64,000 nucleotides of DNA from Ignavibacteriales bacterium (GCA_016177735.1 JACOUS010000040.1:1-64000), one strand, 5' to 3'. Shown: positions 16,601 through 25,885, counted from the first letter of the stretch. Notes: a model not told the origin generated them from the sequence alone. A program made the numbers and translations.

Positions 16601-18977
16601 CGTTTTCTGTTGCTGTGTAATCCATTGAGAATGAATAAGTCTCGCCGGGATTAAGAACATCGATATGTTTTATTTTATGATCGCCGTTCGGATTCAGCAT
16701 TGCATCAAAAACATCAACGCCGCCGTGTAATTGTAAGTCGCCGCAGTTTTCAATTGTGAATGTGTATGTAATTACATCGCCTGGAACTGCATCTTGTTTG
16801 TTTGCGGTTTTGATTATGCTTACACAAGTTTTGAAGAAACCGAAATCTATTGTGAGATCATCATTACAGTTCAGAGTAACCGATACTTTTTCACCGCTGT
16901 TTGCATCGCTGTCTATTGTATCATCGGAGCCTTGATTTTTCTTTGTTGAATACCACTTCATTTGATTTGTACTGTAAAGTGTTCCGCCGCTCTGGAAATT
17001 TGAATTGGATAGTCTTACTTCGTAAGTGCCGTTTGAAAGATTTGCAAATTCATATTTGCCGCTTGCATCTGTTGTTGTAGTTGAAATTACGTTACCGTTC
17101 AAGAGTAGTTCAACAATAACGCCGGGTATTCCGGGTTCGCCTGAATCTTGAATACCGTCAACATCTTTATCATGCCATACAAAATTGCCGATTTTGCTTT
17201 TGCATTCCTCTTTATATAAACCGGCGTCCCATGTTAAATCATTTTCGCCGCTTGTTAATGTTGTGCAGATTGTTTTGCCGGTTGTTTCGTCTGCATCGGA
17301 ATCTTTTGCGTCATCGCTTCCGGCATCCTTTGTTGTGAATACATATGTAGCCGGTTTTACAAATTCTACATAATAATCGCCGGGTGTTAAGTTCGAGAAT
17401 AAATAATTGCCGTTCGCATCTGTTGTTGTGCTTGCTATAAAGTTATTGTTGCAGTCATATAATTTTACTGTAACGTTGGCAATTCCGTTTTCACCTGAAT
17501 CTTGTATTCCGTCTTTATTAGTGTCTTCCCAAACTTTATCGCCGAGCGATGCTTTCGGTTCGTTGCAAATTAAGAAACCGTTATCAACTGTTCCGTTATC
17601 AAAATTTTCGTTGATTGCAGTTGCGGCATCTGTAATATCGCTGTAAGAATAGGATGTTGAACCGCCGCCCAGTGCTGTATTCGCAATTGCAAGAAATTGA
17701 TCAATTGTTAAACCGGCGAATGTGCCGCTTGCAAAAACAAGATCAGCGAGGTTTGTTGAGTTCGTACCGAGATAACCGGCTCTATCGAATTCTACGTTGA
17801 GTGTTAATGTAACAACATGTCCGGCAAGTGTGTTGTTTAGTGAGTTGCCCGGATCAGTATAATTTTGTGTTAATGCAGAAGGCGTTCCGCCCGAAGGTAA
17901 GAAATCTTTTACCGCAGAAGCACTTGTTAATTCTAAAGTGTAATTGCCGCCTACCGTTAAACCGGAAGGAAATACTGTCGAAAAATATAAATCGCGGATT
18001 TTGCCCGGCGTGCTGTTTGATGAACTTCCCCATCCGCCCGGAGTAAATGTTGTGTATCCGTGAAGATCACATCCGGTAGAATTATACCATTCAACTGTTG
18101 CAGTAATTTCTTTTTCATCGAATGACGGTGTTGCTAAAACTAATTTCTGTTTATCGTTCGGGCTGCTTTTATGAACATATCTTGTTCCTTGAGGAATTTC
18201 TACATCTGCTCTAACTTTAATTGTTGCTGTGCCCGTACCGTTATATGATAAAGTGAAAGGACCAACGTGACCGTTTGCATCTGTAGTGCCGCTGTTTGTA
18301 TTCAAAGAACCGAGTGTTGCAGAAATTTGAACTGCGATTCCCGAAGCCGGATTGCCGTTAATATCAAATGCGTAAACATCAAATACCGCCGGAGTGTTTT
18401 GTAATAATGCTTGAGTTGACGGAAGTATAATTAATGTTTGGAGTGCTGCAGAGTTGTTATGATTTGCATTTGCATCGGCAATAATTGCGAGCGCTCTATT
18501 TTTTACGTTAGTGTTGTTTGTAATTGTATTTGCATCAACGCCGTCGCTGAAATGCCAGATAGAAATTTGAACTGCTGCCGCTTCTTCATTATTATCGGAA
18601 AGTTTTCCCGAATAACTTGTCTTGTACGGAAAATAGTTGTTCAAGATATAAGTTATTTCGGAAGGCGTATTTCCTTCATCCCAATAATCTTGATTGTACA
18701 CCAAACTGTGTTGAAGATCGATGCAATAAAATTTTTCCGAATGTGAATTAAGCGTGCCGTTAAAAACTCCGGCAAAATTTTGAGCTGTACTATTCGTATA
18801 AGGATTTGTGTATTTAATTGTCTTTCCCTCAGCCGTTGCTGTTATTTTAGCATAGCTGGTATAATCTGTTACGCTTTTTGCTCCCCCTTTAATCTGAGAA
18901 AAAGCATTACTTGAATAACCAAATAAGAGTGTAAGTATAAAAAGTACTCTTAAAATAGGTTTCGGCTGTAAATACAT
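13638..18977 (-). CDS. Thioester-domain surface protein with SdrD-like, DUF11, choice-of-anchor A, propeller and T9SS domains
   Basis: 1779-residue secreted protein. After a signal peptide (about 1-28) comes a thioester domain: Cys85 in KFYCIDLQH and Gln137 in AAVQISIWHFSDG, matching the Cys and the hydrophobic-Q-x-x-hydrophobic-W motif of Cys-Gln thioester adhesins. Then an Ig-like (Big-1) domain (about 195-270), a ~165-residue module present twice (about 303-469 and 813-982), two SdrD B-like domains between the copies (LGDKVWEDTNKDGIQDSGENG and GNFVWHDKDVDGIQDSGE), a DUF11 domain (about 1000-1090), a choice-of-anchor A domain (about 1095-1360), a low-complexity NNNSGNNNQNNGNGN linker, a BNR/sortilin-like propeller (about 1400-1680) and an undisturbed T9SS sorting domain ending KKMILMK. 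A strong GGAGG site precedes the ATG. Likely an adhesin; the ligand is unknown. Confidence 0.9.
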   Translation of the reverse strand: MYLQPKPILRVLFILTLLFGYSSNAFSQIKGGAKSVTDYTSYAKITATAEGKTIKYTNPYTNSTAQNFAGVFNGTLNSHSEKFYCIDLQHSLVYNQDYWDEGNTPSEITYILNNYFPYKTSYSGKLSDNNEEAAAVQISIWHFSDGVDANTITNNTNVKNRALAIIADANANHNNSAALQTLIILPSTQALLQNTPAVFDVYAFDINGNPASGIAVQISATLGSLNTNSGTTDANGHVGPFTLSYNGTGTATIKVRADVEIPQGTRYVHKSSPNDKQKLVLATPSFDEKEITATVEWYNSTGCDLHGYTTFTPGGWGSSSNSTPGKIRDLYFSTVFPSGLTVGGNYTLELTSASAVKDFLPSGGTPSALTQNYTDPGNSLNNTLAGHVVTLTLNVEFDRAGYLGTNSTNLADLVFASGTFAGLTIDQFLAIANTALGGGSTSYSYSDITDAATAINENFDNGTVDNGFLICNEPKASLGDKVWEDTNKDGIQDSGENGIANVTVKLYDCNNNFIASTTTDANGNYLFSNLTPGDYYVEFVKPATYVFTTKDAGSDDAKDSDADETTGKTICTTLTSGENDLTWDAGLYKEECKSKIGNFVWHDKDVDGIQDSGEPGIPGVIVELLLNGNVISTTTTDASGKYEFANLSNGTYEVRLSNSNFQSGGTLYSTNQMKWYSTKKNQGSDDTIDSDANSGEKVSVTLNCNDDLTIDFGFFKTCVSIIKTANKQDAVPGDVITYTFTIENCGDLQLHGGVDVFDAMLNPNGDHKIKHIDVLNPGETYSFSMDYTATENDCGLLINTAIAEGHPVEGSSQNCDTNGFTTYTPGGWGSSSNSTPGQIRDQYFSIVFPAGLIAGGNKTLTLTSAQAVEDFLPSGGTPSALTQNYTDPGNSLNNTFAGHVVTLMLNVEFDEAGYVGTNATNLGDLIIASGTFAGMSVNQFLALANAALGGGSTTYTYSQFTETATAINENFDNGTVDNGFLTCSGTSISYAAVIDESSAAVNIICDEKADLMIEKLVDDSTPECGDQITYTIKVTNNGPAKSKGIVVSDLLPSGLIYSTSTPSQGTYDANTGIWTIGDLNSGASATLTISATVDCSQVNNSTFNLGPAADYNLFVLNDANQPSSDTQGKVAVGHDAYFANYSIGDQLPANSGDVLIVGHDLTFISGAVYNGNVVYGNTTNLPQPSVSITGGTLRQDNPINFASAKTYLENLSTTLSTHSVNGTTTMQWGGLTLTGTDPFLNVFAVSGSDLSSANNVAIDVPNGAVVLVNIDGTNVSWTGGLTVTGTSITNVLYNFYQAATLTIQGIDIRGSLLAPFADVDFVSGVINGQMICKSLTGMGQMNLALFIGNIPFEGEINNIATITSSLTPDPDSSNNSDNAIITITNNNSGNNNQNNGNGNENNWQYVNGFASGEIVYTMAYDGSGNIYAGTWGGKIYKSTDGGQNWTVINSGMNVSFIWSLQISGGYIFAATEQGVFKFDGSTWILTSLNGKDVHALAISSGVIYAGTWGEGVFTSTDNGATWNELNDGFEGLLAIQSLTISASGEVFAASFGGGVFKLNGTTWVNVNVGYNFVWALGANSNAIFAGTYGDGLYRSLNNGSSWSKVENLTAPFIYSIAVDGTGKVYVASWTSGVFVSTDNGNTWSSLGMGGFGVSSLLVSSSSDDVFVGTKEGKIFLARVNSVTDVGSESEVPTEFALNQNYPNPFNPSTTIRFAVPEAGRYTIKIYNILGQEVVTLLNEELNAGMHNVKFNAINIASGMYIYKLSGEKVNISKKMILMK
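16030..16536 (-). repeat. Internal duplicated module, copy B
   Basis: Encodes about 165 residues starting FTTYTPGGWGSSSNSTPG and ending NFDNGTVDNGFL. Copy A lies at 17570-18066. Segments such as FLPSGGTPSALTQNYTDPG are identical in both copies, indicating an internal duplication within the gene. Confidence 0.9.
17570..18066 (-). repeat. Internal duplicated module, copy A
   Basis: Partner of the copy at 16030-16536; begins YTTFTPGGWGSSSNSTPG and ends NFDNGTVDNGFL. The two SdrD-like domains lie between the copies. The DNA has drifted noticeably, so the duplication is not very recent. Confidence 0.9.
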
Positions 18978-19525
18978 TTATGTTTCCTCCGTTGTGATTT
19001 TTCTTCTTTTAGTGGAATAATAAAGTCAATCGAAATGCCAGCACAAGTCTGCGTTTTCGCCCCGTTTTCGATGTTTCTGCTGATCAAAAAATACCCTTGT
19101 TGTATCAAAATGAAATTTTGATTCAATACAGATACTATAGATTATCGTTTGAATCGCACAATTTTTAACTGATTTGAAATGATTTTCTCCCGGCTAATCT
19201 CTGTGGACAGGCAATCCGTTTATCAAAAAAATATTATTTGCCATATCGGTTAACTGATTGAGCGGTGGTTCTAAATTTTTCTCATTGCGAGACGATATCT
19301 ATAACTACAATTTATCCGGTTTGCGATTGCGAGAAGTGAGACGCAAAAGAAGAGATGTAAAATGTTAGATGTGAAAATAACTTTACCGACAAATCATTTT
19401 CGGCATATAACTTTGTGTGCGATGAGATTGCTTCAAAAAAAATTTTTTTGTGCGCAACTTAGTTACTGCATTCCAAGTCTAAACCATTGTTCCGATTTCA
19501 CTAATTGTAAAACAACGGGGGATAT
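18978..19525. other. Divergent intergenic region with promoter elements and decayed repeat traces
   Basis: No gene seen in 548 nt between divergent genes. TAACTTTG at 19408-19415 matches the -7 element TAnnTTTG on the plus strand, but without a well-spaced TTG. CATTGCGAGACGA (from 19283), GATTGCGAGAAGTGAGACG (from 19324) and GAGATTGCTTC (19424-19434) look like broken pieces of the CATTGCGAG...GAAGCAATCTC repeat known from many genomes; this reading is tentative. Confidence 0.4.
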
Positions 19526-22174
19526 ATGGTAAACTTTTTAAGATTATTTTTTTTATTTCTGCCGGTGCTTGTGTGTTATTCTGCCGGAAGAACAACCAAC
19601 GAAAAAGTTGTGCCGGCATATAAATTAAGCAGCAGTATAAATCTTGATGGAAAACTTACGGAAACTGTTTGGCAGTCAACACCAATCAAAGAATTTACAC
19701 AACGCGATCCAAACGAAGGAAATCCGGCAACCGAACAAACGGAAGTCTGGATTGCTTACGATAACGCCAACATATACGTAGCCGCGCGTCTTCACGATTC
19801 CAAACCCGATTCAATCGATGCAAGCTTAACAAGGCGCGATAATTTTATCGGCTCCGATTGGTTTGCCGTTTACGTAGATCCGTACAATGATAAAAAATCC
19901 GGTTACCTTTTCGCAGTTAATGCCGGCGGTTCTATTGTTGATGGTATTCTTTTTAACGACAGTTGGGATGACAGTTCGTGGGACGGGGTCTGGTTTGTAA
20001 AAACAAGTGTCGATGAATCCGGATGGAGTGTCGAAATACAAATTCCATTTTCACAATTACGATTCAACGAAGCCGAACAAATGAAATGGGGTATCAATTT
20101 TCAAAGACAAATTAAAAGAAACAACGAACGTTCCTACTTTGTGATGGTTCCGAAAAAAGAAAGCGGGTTCGTTTCGCGTTTCGCTACACTTGAAGGACTT
20201 GACGGGGTTAAACCAAAACAAAGATTTGAAGCGCGTCCGTACTTTGTTCAAAAAGCTCAGTACTTAGTTCATGAAAAAGGCGACCCGTTCTATAAAGGAA
20301 ATCAATACAAAACTTCTATCGGCGCAGATTTTAAAATCGGGATCGGTAGTAATTTAAATATCGACGCAACGATCAATCCCGATTTTGGTCAAGTTGAAGT
20401 TGACCCGGCTGTGTTAAATCTTTCTGCGTTTGAATCTTATTTTGAAGAGAAGAGACCTTTCTTCATTGAAGGATTCAATCTATTCTGGTTTGGAATCGGC
20501 GGAGTTAATAATAACTGGGGATTTAATTTCGGCTGGCCCGAATTATTTTACTCGAGAAGAATCGGTCGTTCGCCGCACGGCTCTACTTCGGATGCAGAAT
20601 ACTCGGATTACCCCGGCGAAACAAGAATAATCGGCGCCGCAAAACTAACCGGCAAATTAAATGAATCTGTTTCCGTTGCCGCATTAAGCGCCGTTACCGA
20701 AAGAACGTACGCTACCCTTTGGAACAGCGGTGTTAAAGCCGAAGAAGAAGTTGAACCGTTAACTCATTACGGTGTTTTGAGAGGGAGAAAAGAATTTAAC
20801 GGCGGCGATCAAGCACTCGGATTTATGTTCACTACAGTTAATAGAGATTTGAATAACTCCTCTCTCAAAGAAAGACTTGCACAGAATGCGTTCACATATG
20901 GAATTGACGGATGGACTGCTCTCGATGAAAATAAGGAATATGTTTTAGCCGGTGCTTTTGTCGGTTCCTACTCGCTCGGAACAAAAGAATACATTCAGCG
21001 TCTGCAAAAAAATTCTTTGCGATATTTCCAAAGACCGGACGCAACTTATGCAACGTACGATTCGAACAGAACTTCTCTTTCGGGATATTACGGACGAGTT
21101 ATGATCAACAAACAACAAGGCAATTTTTATATTAATACTGCTCTCGGTTTTGCTTCGCCGGGATTTGATCACAACGATATAGGTTTCCAATTTGCCTCAG
21201 ATAGAATTAACGGGCATATGGTTTTGGGCTACCGCTGGTTTGAACCGGAAGGAATTTTTAGATCGAAACATGTTTACATGTCTCACGCAAGAACTTACGA
21301 CTTCGAAGGAAATTTAACGAGCAATTTTTTATGGTTTAGAACGGGCGGAACATTTACAAATTATTACAACATCACACTCGGCGGCAATTATCAATTTGAA
21401 GCTATGAACCGGTCTTTAACGCGCGGCGGTCCGCTCGTTCTTCAGCCTTCCGAATGGAATGCATGGATTTTTGCAAGCAGTGACGGCAGAGAAAAAATAA
21501 TAGTTGAGACTAACGCTACGTATGCGAAAGATAAAATCGGTGGAGTTTATTTTGATAGTTATCTCGGAATAGATTGGCGTCCGAATACGCAAATTACATT
21601 CAGCATCGGTCCGGCATATTCTACAAACGAAGAGTACAGACAGTGGGTGGATAACTTCGAAGATGATGCGGCTCTGAGTACGTACAAAACAAGATACGTC
21701 TTCGCTAAAATTAAACAGCATACTCTCTCTGCAAATATTAGATTGAATTGGACTTTCACTCCAACGCTGAGTTTGCAGTTATTCATGCAGCCTTTCTTTG
21801 CTGTTGGTGATTACGATGATTATAAAGAACTTGCAAAACCGCGCACTACCGATTTCAATTATTACGGAAAGAACGGTTCAACAGTTACTTACGACAAAGA
21901 AAACGATGAGTACACTGTTGATCCGGATGGAGACGGGAACGCGCAGTCATTCACTTTTTCAAACCCGGATTTCAATTACAAATCATTGAGAGGAACTGCA
22001 GTGCTAAGGTGGGAAGCACTGCCCGGTTCGATATTCTATCTTGTGTGGTCACACAATCAAACCAATTTTGACGATGCCGGTAATTTCAACTTCGGAAGAG
22101 ATTTCAAAAACTTATGGAATTCCGAGGGTGATGATATTTTTCTGGCTAAGTTTTCTTACTGGCTCGATATTTAA
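19526..22174 (+). CDS. CBM9-like/DUF5916 outer-membrane beta-barrel protein
   Basis: 882-residue protein with signal peptide (MVNFLRLFFLFLPVLVCYS), a carbohydrate-binding family-9-like domain (about 30-210: INLDGKLTETVWQSTPI, VWIAYDNANIYVAAR, WSVEIQIPFSQLRF) and a long beta-barrel DUF5916 region (about 235-882, starting RFEARPYFVQK, with FFIEGFNLF and a final aromatic FSYWLDI typical of outer-membrane proteins). Proteins of this kind are frequent in Bacteroidota and often sit near peptidases or polymer-degradation genes, but their role is not known. GGGGG precedes the ATG. It lies divergent to the thioester surface protein, with a long intergenic region that may hold promoters for both. Confidence 0.88.
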   Translation: MVNFLRLFFLFLPVLVCYSAGRTTNEKVVPAYKLSSSINLDGKLTETVWQSTPIKEFTQRDPNEGNPATEQTEVWIAYDNANIYVAARLHDSKPDSIDASLTRRDNFIGSDWFAVYVDPYNDKKSGYLFAVNAGGSIVDGILFNDSWDDSSWDGVWFVKTSVDESGWSVEIQIPFSQLRFNEAEQMKWGINFQRQIKRNNERSYFVMVPKKESGFVSRFATLEGLDGVKPKQRFEARPYFVQKAQYLVHEKGDPFYKGNQYKTSIGADFKIGIGSNLNIDATINPDFGQVEVDPAVLNLSAFESYFEEKRPFFIEGFNLFWFGIGGVNNNWGFNFGWPELFYSRRIGRSPHGSTSDAEYSDYPGETRIIGAAKLTGKLNESVSVAALSAVTERTYATLWNSGVKAEEEVEPLTHYGVLRGRKEFNGGDQALGFMFTTVNRDLNNSSLKERLAQNAFTYGIDGWTALDENKEYVLAGAFVGSYSLGTKEYIQRLQKNSLRYFQRPDATYATYDSNRTSLSGYYGRVMINKQQGNFYINTALGFASPGFDHNDIGFQFASDRINGHMVLGYRWFEPEGIFRSKHVYMSHARTYDFEGNLTSNFLWFRTGGTFTNYYNITLGGNYQFEAMNRSLTRGGPLVLQPSEWNAWIFASSDGREKIIVETNATYAKDKIGGVYFDSYLGIDWRPNTQITFSIGPAYSTNEEYRQWVDNFEDDAALSTYKTRYVFAKIKQHTLSANIRLNWTFTPTLSLQLFMQPFFAVGDYDDYKELAKPRTTDFNYYGKNGSTVTYDKENDEYTVDPDGDGNAQSFTFSNPDFNYKSLRGTAVLRWEALPGSIFYLVWSHNQTNFDDAGNFNFGRDFKNLWNSEGDDIFLAKFSYWLDI

Positions 22175-22204
22175 AAATTTTACTTCCAGAAAATGAAGCA
22201 AACG

Positions 22205-22387
22205 AGGACTAAAGTCCTGAACGATTGAATTGACTAATTTGCCACTATCTGAAGATAGTGGCAATTGGTTCCGGGAAATTGCCACGAGATTTTCCGTGTA
22301 AACGGAATCCCGCAAAGCGGTGATATCTCGTGGCATGATCAAAAAGAATAAAAAGGCTTTAGCCGCAATTTGCATAACTTCAGTTAT
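22205..22387. repeat. Composite hairpin array with CTRAAG cores and a three-way junction
   Basis: Four short hairpins share the core CTRAAG or its complement while the arms differ yet pair: AGGACTAAAGTCCT (22205-22218), a 12-bp stem TTGCCACTATCT/AGATAGTGGCAA (22239-22264), GGCTTTAGCC (22355-22364) and ATAACTTCAGTTAT (22374-22387). Between them TGCCACGAGAT (22280-22290) pairs with ATCTCGTGGCA (22325-22335) and encloses two more hairpins, TTCCGT/ACGGAA and CCGC/GCGG, giving a predicted three-way junction. It lies between two converging genes. It has no T-run, so it is not a standard terminator. It may be a REP- or MITE-like element or a structured RNA. Confidence 0.8.
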
Positions 22388-22425
22388 TCAACAGAATCTT
22401 ACTTTTTATAAAACTACTTTTTCAT

Positions 22426-24624
22426 TTATACATGAATCAACTTTCCGTTTTGCCGAACCGATAAATGTGATTTTTCCGCGCTTTCATAATTTCCAATGTT
22501 AAATTGATTAACCAACTGCTGTAATTTTTCCGTCAATCTATTTAAATCTTCCGCTGCTCGTGCAATCTGCTGCGTGCCGGATGCCGACTGCTGTGTTACG
22601 GCAGAAATTGATTCGATGTTTTTGCTGATTTGTTCGGCAACGGATGATTGTTCCTCGCTTGCAGTAGCCACTTGCAAAGCAACATCAACTACTTGATCGG
22701 AACCTTTTATTATGTTTCTCAAAGCCGTGCCGGCTTGTTCGGCAAGCACTTTTCCTTTGCCTACTTCTTCGTTTCCTTTTTTCATCGAATCTACTGCGCC
22801 CGAAGTTTCATTCTGAATTTGTTTGATCATCTGCGCAATTTCTTTTGTTGCCTTCGTAGTTCTTTCTGCTAATTTTCTTACTTCATCGGCAACAACCGCA
22901 AAGCCTCTTCCTTGTTCGCCGGCTCGCGCCGCTTCTATTGCCGCGTTTAATGCAAGCAAGTTTGTTTGGTCGGCAATGTCATCAATCACCTGTACAATTT
23001 CGCCGATCTGATCACTGCTGCTGCCAAGCTTTTGAACTGTTTCTGCGGCGTGAGCAACTACATGTGCAATCCTATTCATTCCTTCGATAGTATCTTCAAC
23101 AATTTTCCCGCCATCGCGTGCGGTGGCTCCGGCAGATTTTGCATTCTCCGCAGCGGTGCTTGCATTTTTTGTGGTTTGTAAAATTGTTGATGTCATCTGT
23201 TCAACACCGGCAGCTACTTCGGATGCTTGCGAACTTTGTTCTTGTGCGCCGGCTGCCATCTCTTCGGTACTCGATGAAATTTGAGTGCTAGCGCTTGCAG
23301 CGGCAGAAACTGCTTCGCTCACATTTGTAATCATGTTCCTGATATTTTTTACAACACTATTAAAGCCGTTAAATAATTTATCAACCACATCGTTTGTTTT
23401 CAGATCGTTCAGCTCGACCGTTAAATCTCCTTCGGAAAGTTTATCCATCTCTTTCAAAAGTTTGTGCGCGTTCTCATCCAGATATTTTTCCTGTTCTTTC
23501 GATTTTGTTAAATCAACGACAAATTCCATTGCGCCGATTACCTTTCCGTTTTTATCAATATTCGGTTTGGCAAGATATTGTATCGGTATTGTTGTGCCGT
23601 TTAAGCGCGCGGTTGTTTCTGCCGATTGCTGCGCTCTCATTTGCATCGCTTTGTGAGTTGCACAATTCTGTGTTTGGCAATGATCGGTATTAAATTGATT
23701 ATAACATTTTTGTCCGATAAGAGCCTTTTGATCTTTGCCGACAAGATTACTTGCTGTTTTATTCATGTATGTAATGTTGAACTCCGTGTCAATCATCATT
23801 ACCGGCGCCGGCATTCCGTCGAGGTCTTCAAACATCTGCGAAATTTTTGAAGACATTTTGTTGAACGAATCGGCAAGCGAGCCAAGCTCATCTCTGTTTT
23901 TTGAATCCACCGCAACATTCAACTCGCCGCCGGCAATTCTTTGCGCCGCTTGATTCAAAACATTTACCGGTTTTACTATGCTTCGTGTTATCATTAATGA
24001 ACTAGCGATGACCAGCGATACAATTACAAGCCCGAGTATTGCGGCATTGGTTTTGGCAGAATTATTTGCGTCCTCCGCTTCAATTCCGGCTTTGCTTACA
24101 AGTTCGTTTTGGTATCCGATAAGACCGGTAATAACATCAAAATAATTTCGTTGTGTTGTTCTAACCTCGCCGAATAACATATTAACCGCTTCGTTCTTTT
24201 TATCTGCATCGGCAAGTTCTATTGCTGTGCTTATCGAACTATTGTATTCTTTTCTTGCCTTCTCTAAATTTTTTAACAGTTCTTTCCCTCTTTCGGATTT
24301 TACATTCTTTCGAAGTGAGTCTAAATTAGAGTTGTTTGCACGTCCCCCTTCTTCAATTCTTTCTTTCTCTTGTTTTTGTACAACAGCATCATCTGTAAGC
24401 AATAAATTTCTTATTGCCCGTGCATTTATGTTTACATTGTCAATAATATTATTCGCCCAAACCGTTTTGGGGAATTCAACATTAATTATTTCCTGGGTAT
24501 GGTAGTTAACGGTTGACAGACTGTTTAACATAACAAAAGTCAACACAATCAATCCGGCAAGTGGAATCCCGAAACCGATTGTGAGTCTCAAACCGATTTT
24601 CAAGTTGTTTAATTTGTTTAACAT
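22426..24624 (-). CDS. Methyl-accepting chemotaxis protein with PAS domain
   Basis: 732-residue chemoreceptor. Transmembrane helix about 14-34, a four-helix-bundle periplasmic sensor (about 40-190, with the typical [12 protein letters not shown]), second membrane helix about 193-213, HAMP (about 214-266), a PAS domain (about 270-375) and a long cytoplasmic signalling domain (about 440-732) with the hairpin tip region [32 protein letters not shown] split over conserved blocks. A second HAMP-like stretch (about 388-430) lies between PAS and tip. The PAS domain carries Cys307, Cys316 and Cys321 in a compact cluster. AAAGGAGAGGG precedes the ATG. It lies 31 nt after the REC-kinase gene, likely the same operon; no cheA or cheW is in the window. 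Confidence 0.95.
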   Translation of the reverse strand: MLNKLNNLKIGLRLTIGFGIPLAGLIVLTFVMLNSLSTVNYHTQEIINVEFPKTVWANNIIDNVNINARAIRNLLLTDDAVVQKQEKERIEEGGRANNSNLDSLRKNVKSERGKELLKNLEKARKEYNSSISTAIELADADKKNEAVNMLFGEVRTTQRNYFDVITGLIGYQNELVSKAGIEAEDANNSAKTNAAILGLVIVSLVIASSLMITRSIVKPVNVLNQAAQRIAGGELNVAVDSKNRDELGSLADSFNKMSSKISQMFEDLDGMPAPVMMIDTEFNITYMNKTASNLVGKDQKALIGQKCYNQFNTDHCQTQNCATHKAMQMRAQQSAETTARLNGTTIPIQYLAKPNIDKNGKVIGAMEFVVDLTKSKEQEKYLDENAHKLLKEMDKLSEGDLTVELNDLKTNDVVDKLFNGFNSVVKNIRNMITNVSEAVSAAASASTQISSSTEEMAAGAQEQSSQASEVAAGVEQMTSTILQTTKNASTAAENAKSAGATARDGGKIVEDTIEGMNRIAHVVAHAAETVQKLGSSSDQIGEIVQVIDDIADQTNLLALNAAIEAARAGEQGRGFAVVADEVRKLAERTTKATKEIAQMIKQIQNETSGAVDSMKKGNEEVGKGKVLAEQAGTALRNIIKGSDQVVDVALQVATASEEQSSVAEQISKNIESISAVTQQSASGTQQIARAAEDLNRLTEKLQQLVNQFNIGNYESAEKSHLSVRQNGKLIHV

Positions 24625-24655
24625 TTTGCCCTCTCCTTTTTATATATGAATGTTC

Positions 24656-25744
24656 TTATTTGCCGAACCGAAGTTTGACGGTTACTTTTGTATAGCCTTC
24701 CGGCTTGCTGTCGATAATCAAATTGCCGTTGAATATTTCCGTTATCTTTTTCACAATGAACAGACCCATTCCGCTTCCGGTTTTGGTTTGAAATCCGTTT
24801 TCAAATTGTTCGAACAATGTAATTCTTTTCATCTGTGCAGAAGTAAGTCCAAATCCCTGATTGAGTACGCTGAATTCAAATTCTTTTGCGGTGTGCTTTA
24901 AAACTATTTTTACCGGGGTGCCGGTGTTCGAAAACTTGCACGCATTTTCCGCCAGTTCGGAAATTATTTTCGTTAAAAAATATTCCGGTATTTGCAGAGG
25001 TATGTTTCTTTGTAGTGATTCAATCTCAATATCTTTTTTTCTATACCATTTCTCGCCGGTCTCATAAATAATTTTCTTTATCAACTCATTCGGAAATTCT
25101 ATTTGTTCTTTCCGCATCCGTTCGATATTGCTTTTGCCGTTCAATTCTATTTCAAGCGAAGAAAGAAGAATAAATTTTTCCACACGCTCGTGCAATCTCA
25201 CCGCACTCTGTTTTATTTTTCCTACCAGCTCGCTTATTTCATTCTTAGAAATGTTTTCAATATCGCCGAGAATCAAATCGGAAAAACCGAGAATCGGAAT
25301 CAGCGGTGTTCTCAATTCATGCGGAACGGCGAGAGCAAAACTTTCCCTGATTCTTTCGAACTCGTTTTGCCACTTCTTCTTTTTCTCAAGTCTGGTTTTT
25401 ACCGAAGAGATTAATTCGTTAGCGCGGAAAGGTTTGATTAAATAATCATCGGCGCCGTAGGTCATTCCTTTTCTTACGTCGTTGTGAGACGCCTTTGCCG
25501 TTAAAAAAACAAAAGGAATTGAAGAAGAAAAATTTGTTTGCAGAATTTGAATAAACTGGTAGCCATCCATTTCAGGCATTTTTATATCGGAAATTACAAG
25601 ATCGGGAGTAAATGCCTCTAAAATTTTCAGCGCTTCTTTTGCCGATGCGGCGGCTTTCACTTCGAAATTGTTATTCTCCAAAATTTCGGTAACATTGGCT
25701 CGCACGTCGCCATCGTCTTCAACGACTAAAATAATATCTCGCAT
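24656..25744 (-). CDS. Response regulator-histidine kinase hybrid (soluble)
   Basis: 362 residues. N-terminal receiver domain (about 1-120) with the acidic pair at D10/D11 and the phosphoacceptor D53 (DLVISDIKMPEMDG), then a HisKA dimerisation helix with H142 (VPHELRTPLIP) and a HATPase domain (N-box ENACKFSNTG, G-box GSGMGLFIVKK). There is no membrane segment or sensor domain, so its input is probably phosphorylation of its own receiver by another kinase, or protein contact. It lies between a LytTR regulator and a chemoreceptor on the same strand, which suggests a shared sensory operon. The direct output partner could be the LytTR regulator. Confidence 0.93.
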   Translation of the reverse strand: MRDIILVVEDDGDVRANVTEILENNNFEVKAAASAKEALKILEAFTPDLVISDIKMPEMDGYQFIQILQTNFSSSIPFVFLTAKASHNDVRKGMTYGADDYLIKPFRANELISSVKTRLEKKKKWQNEFERIRESFALAVPHELRTPLIPILGFSDLILGDIENISKNEISELVGKIKQSAVRLHERVEKFILLSSLEIELNGKSNIERMRKEQIEFPNELIKKIIYETGEKWYRKKDIEIESLQRNIPLQIPEYFLTKIISELAENACKFSNTGTPVKIVLKHTAKEFEFSVLNQGFGLTSAQMKRITLFEQFENGFQTKTGSGMGLFIVKKITEIFNGNLIIDSKPEGYTKVTVKLRFGK

Positions 25745-25885
25745 AGAACCCTCACATTTCCTTTGTTATTATCGAATATTAATCAACGGAAGGTTATTGT
25801 TTTTCTACGAGCGCGGGAAACTGCAGATTAGCGCATGATATCGAAGTTAAACGGTGTGCCGGAAAAGTTTAAGCGGGTGTTTAAT

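Noticed and set aside
22239-22264. Perfect 12-bp hairpin considered as a terminator for the DUF5916 gene
   Set aside because: No T-run follows on either strand, the stem is A/T-rich, and it belongs to a set of similar hairpins; classed as repeat.
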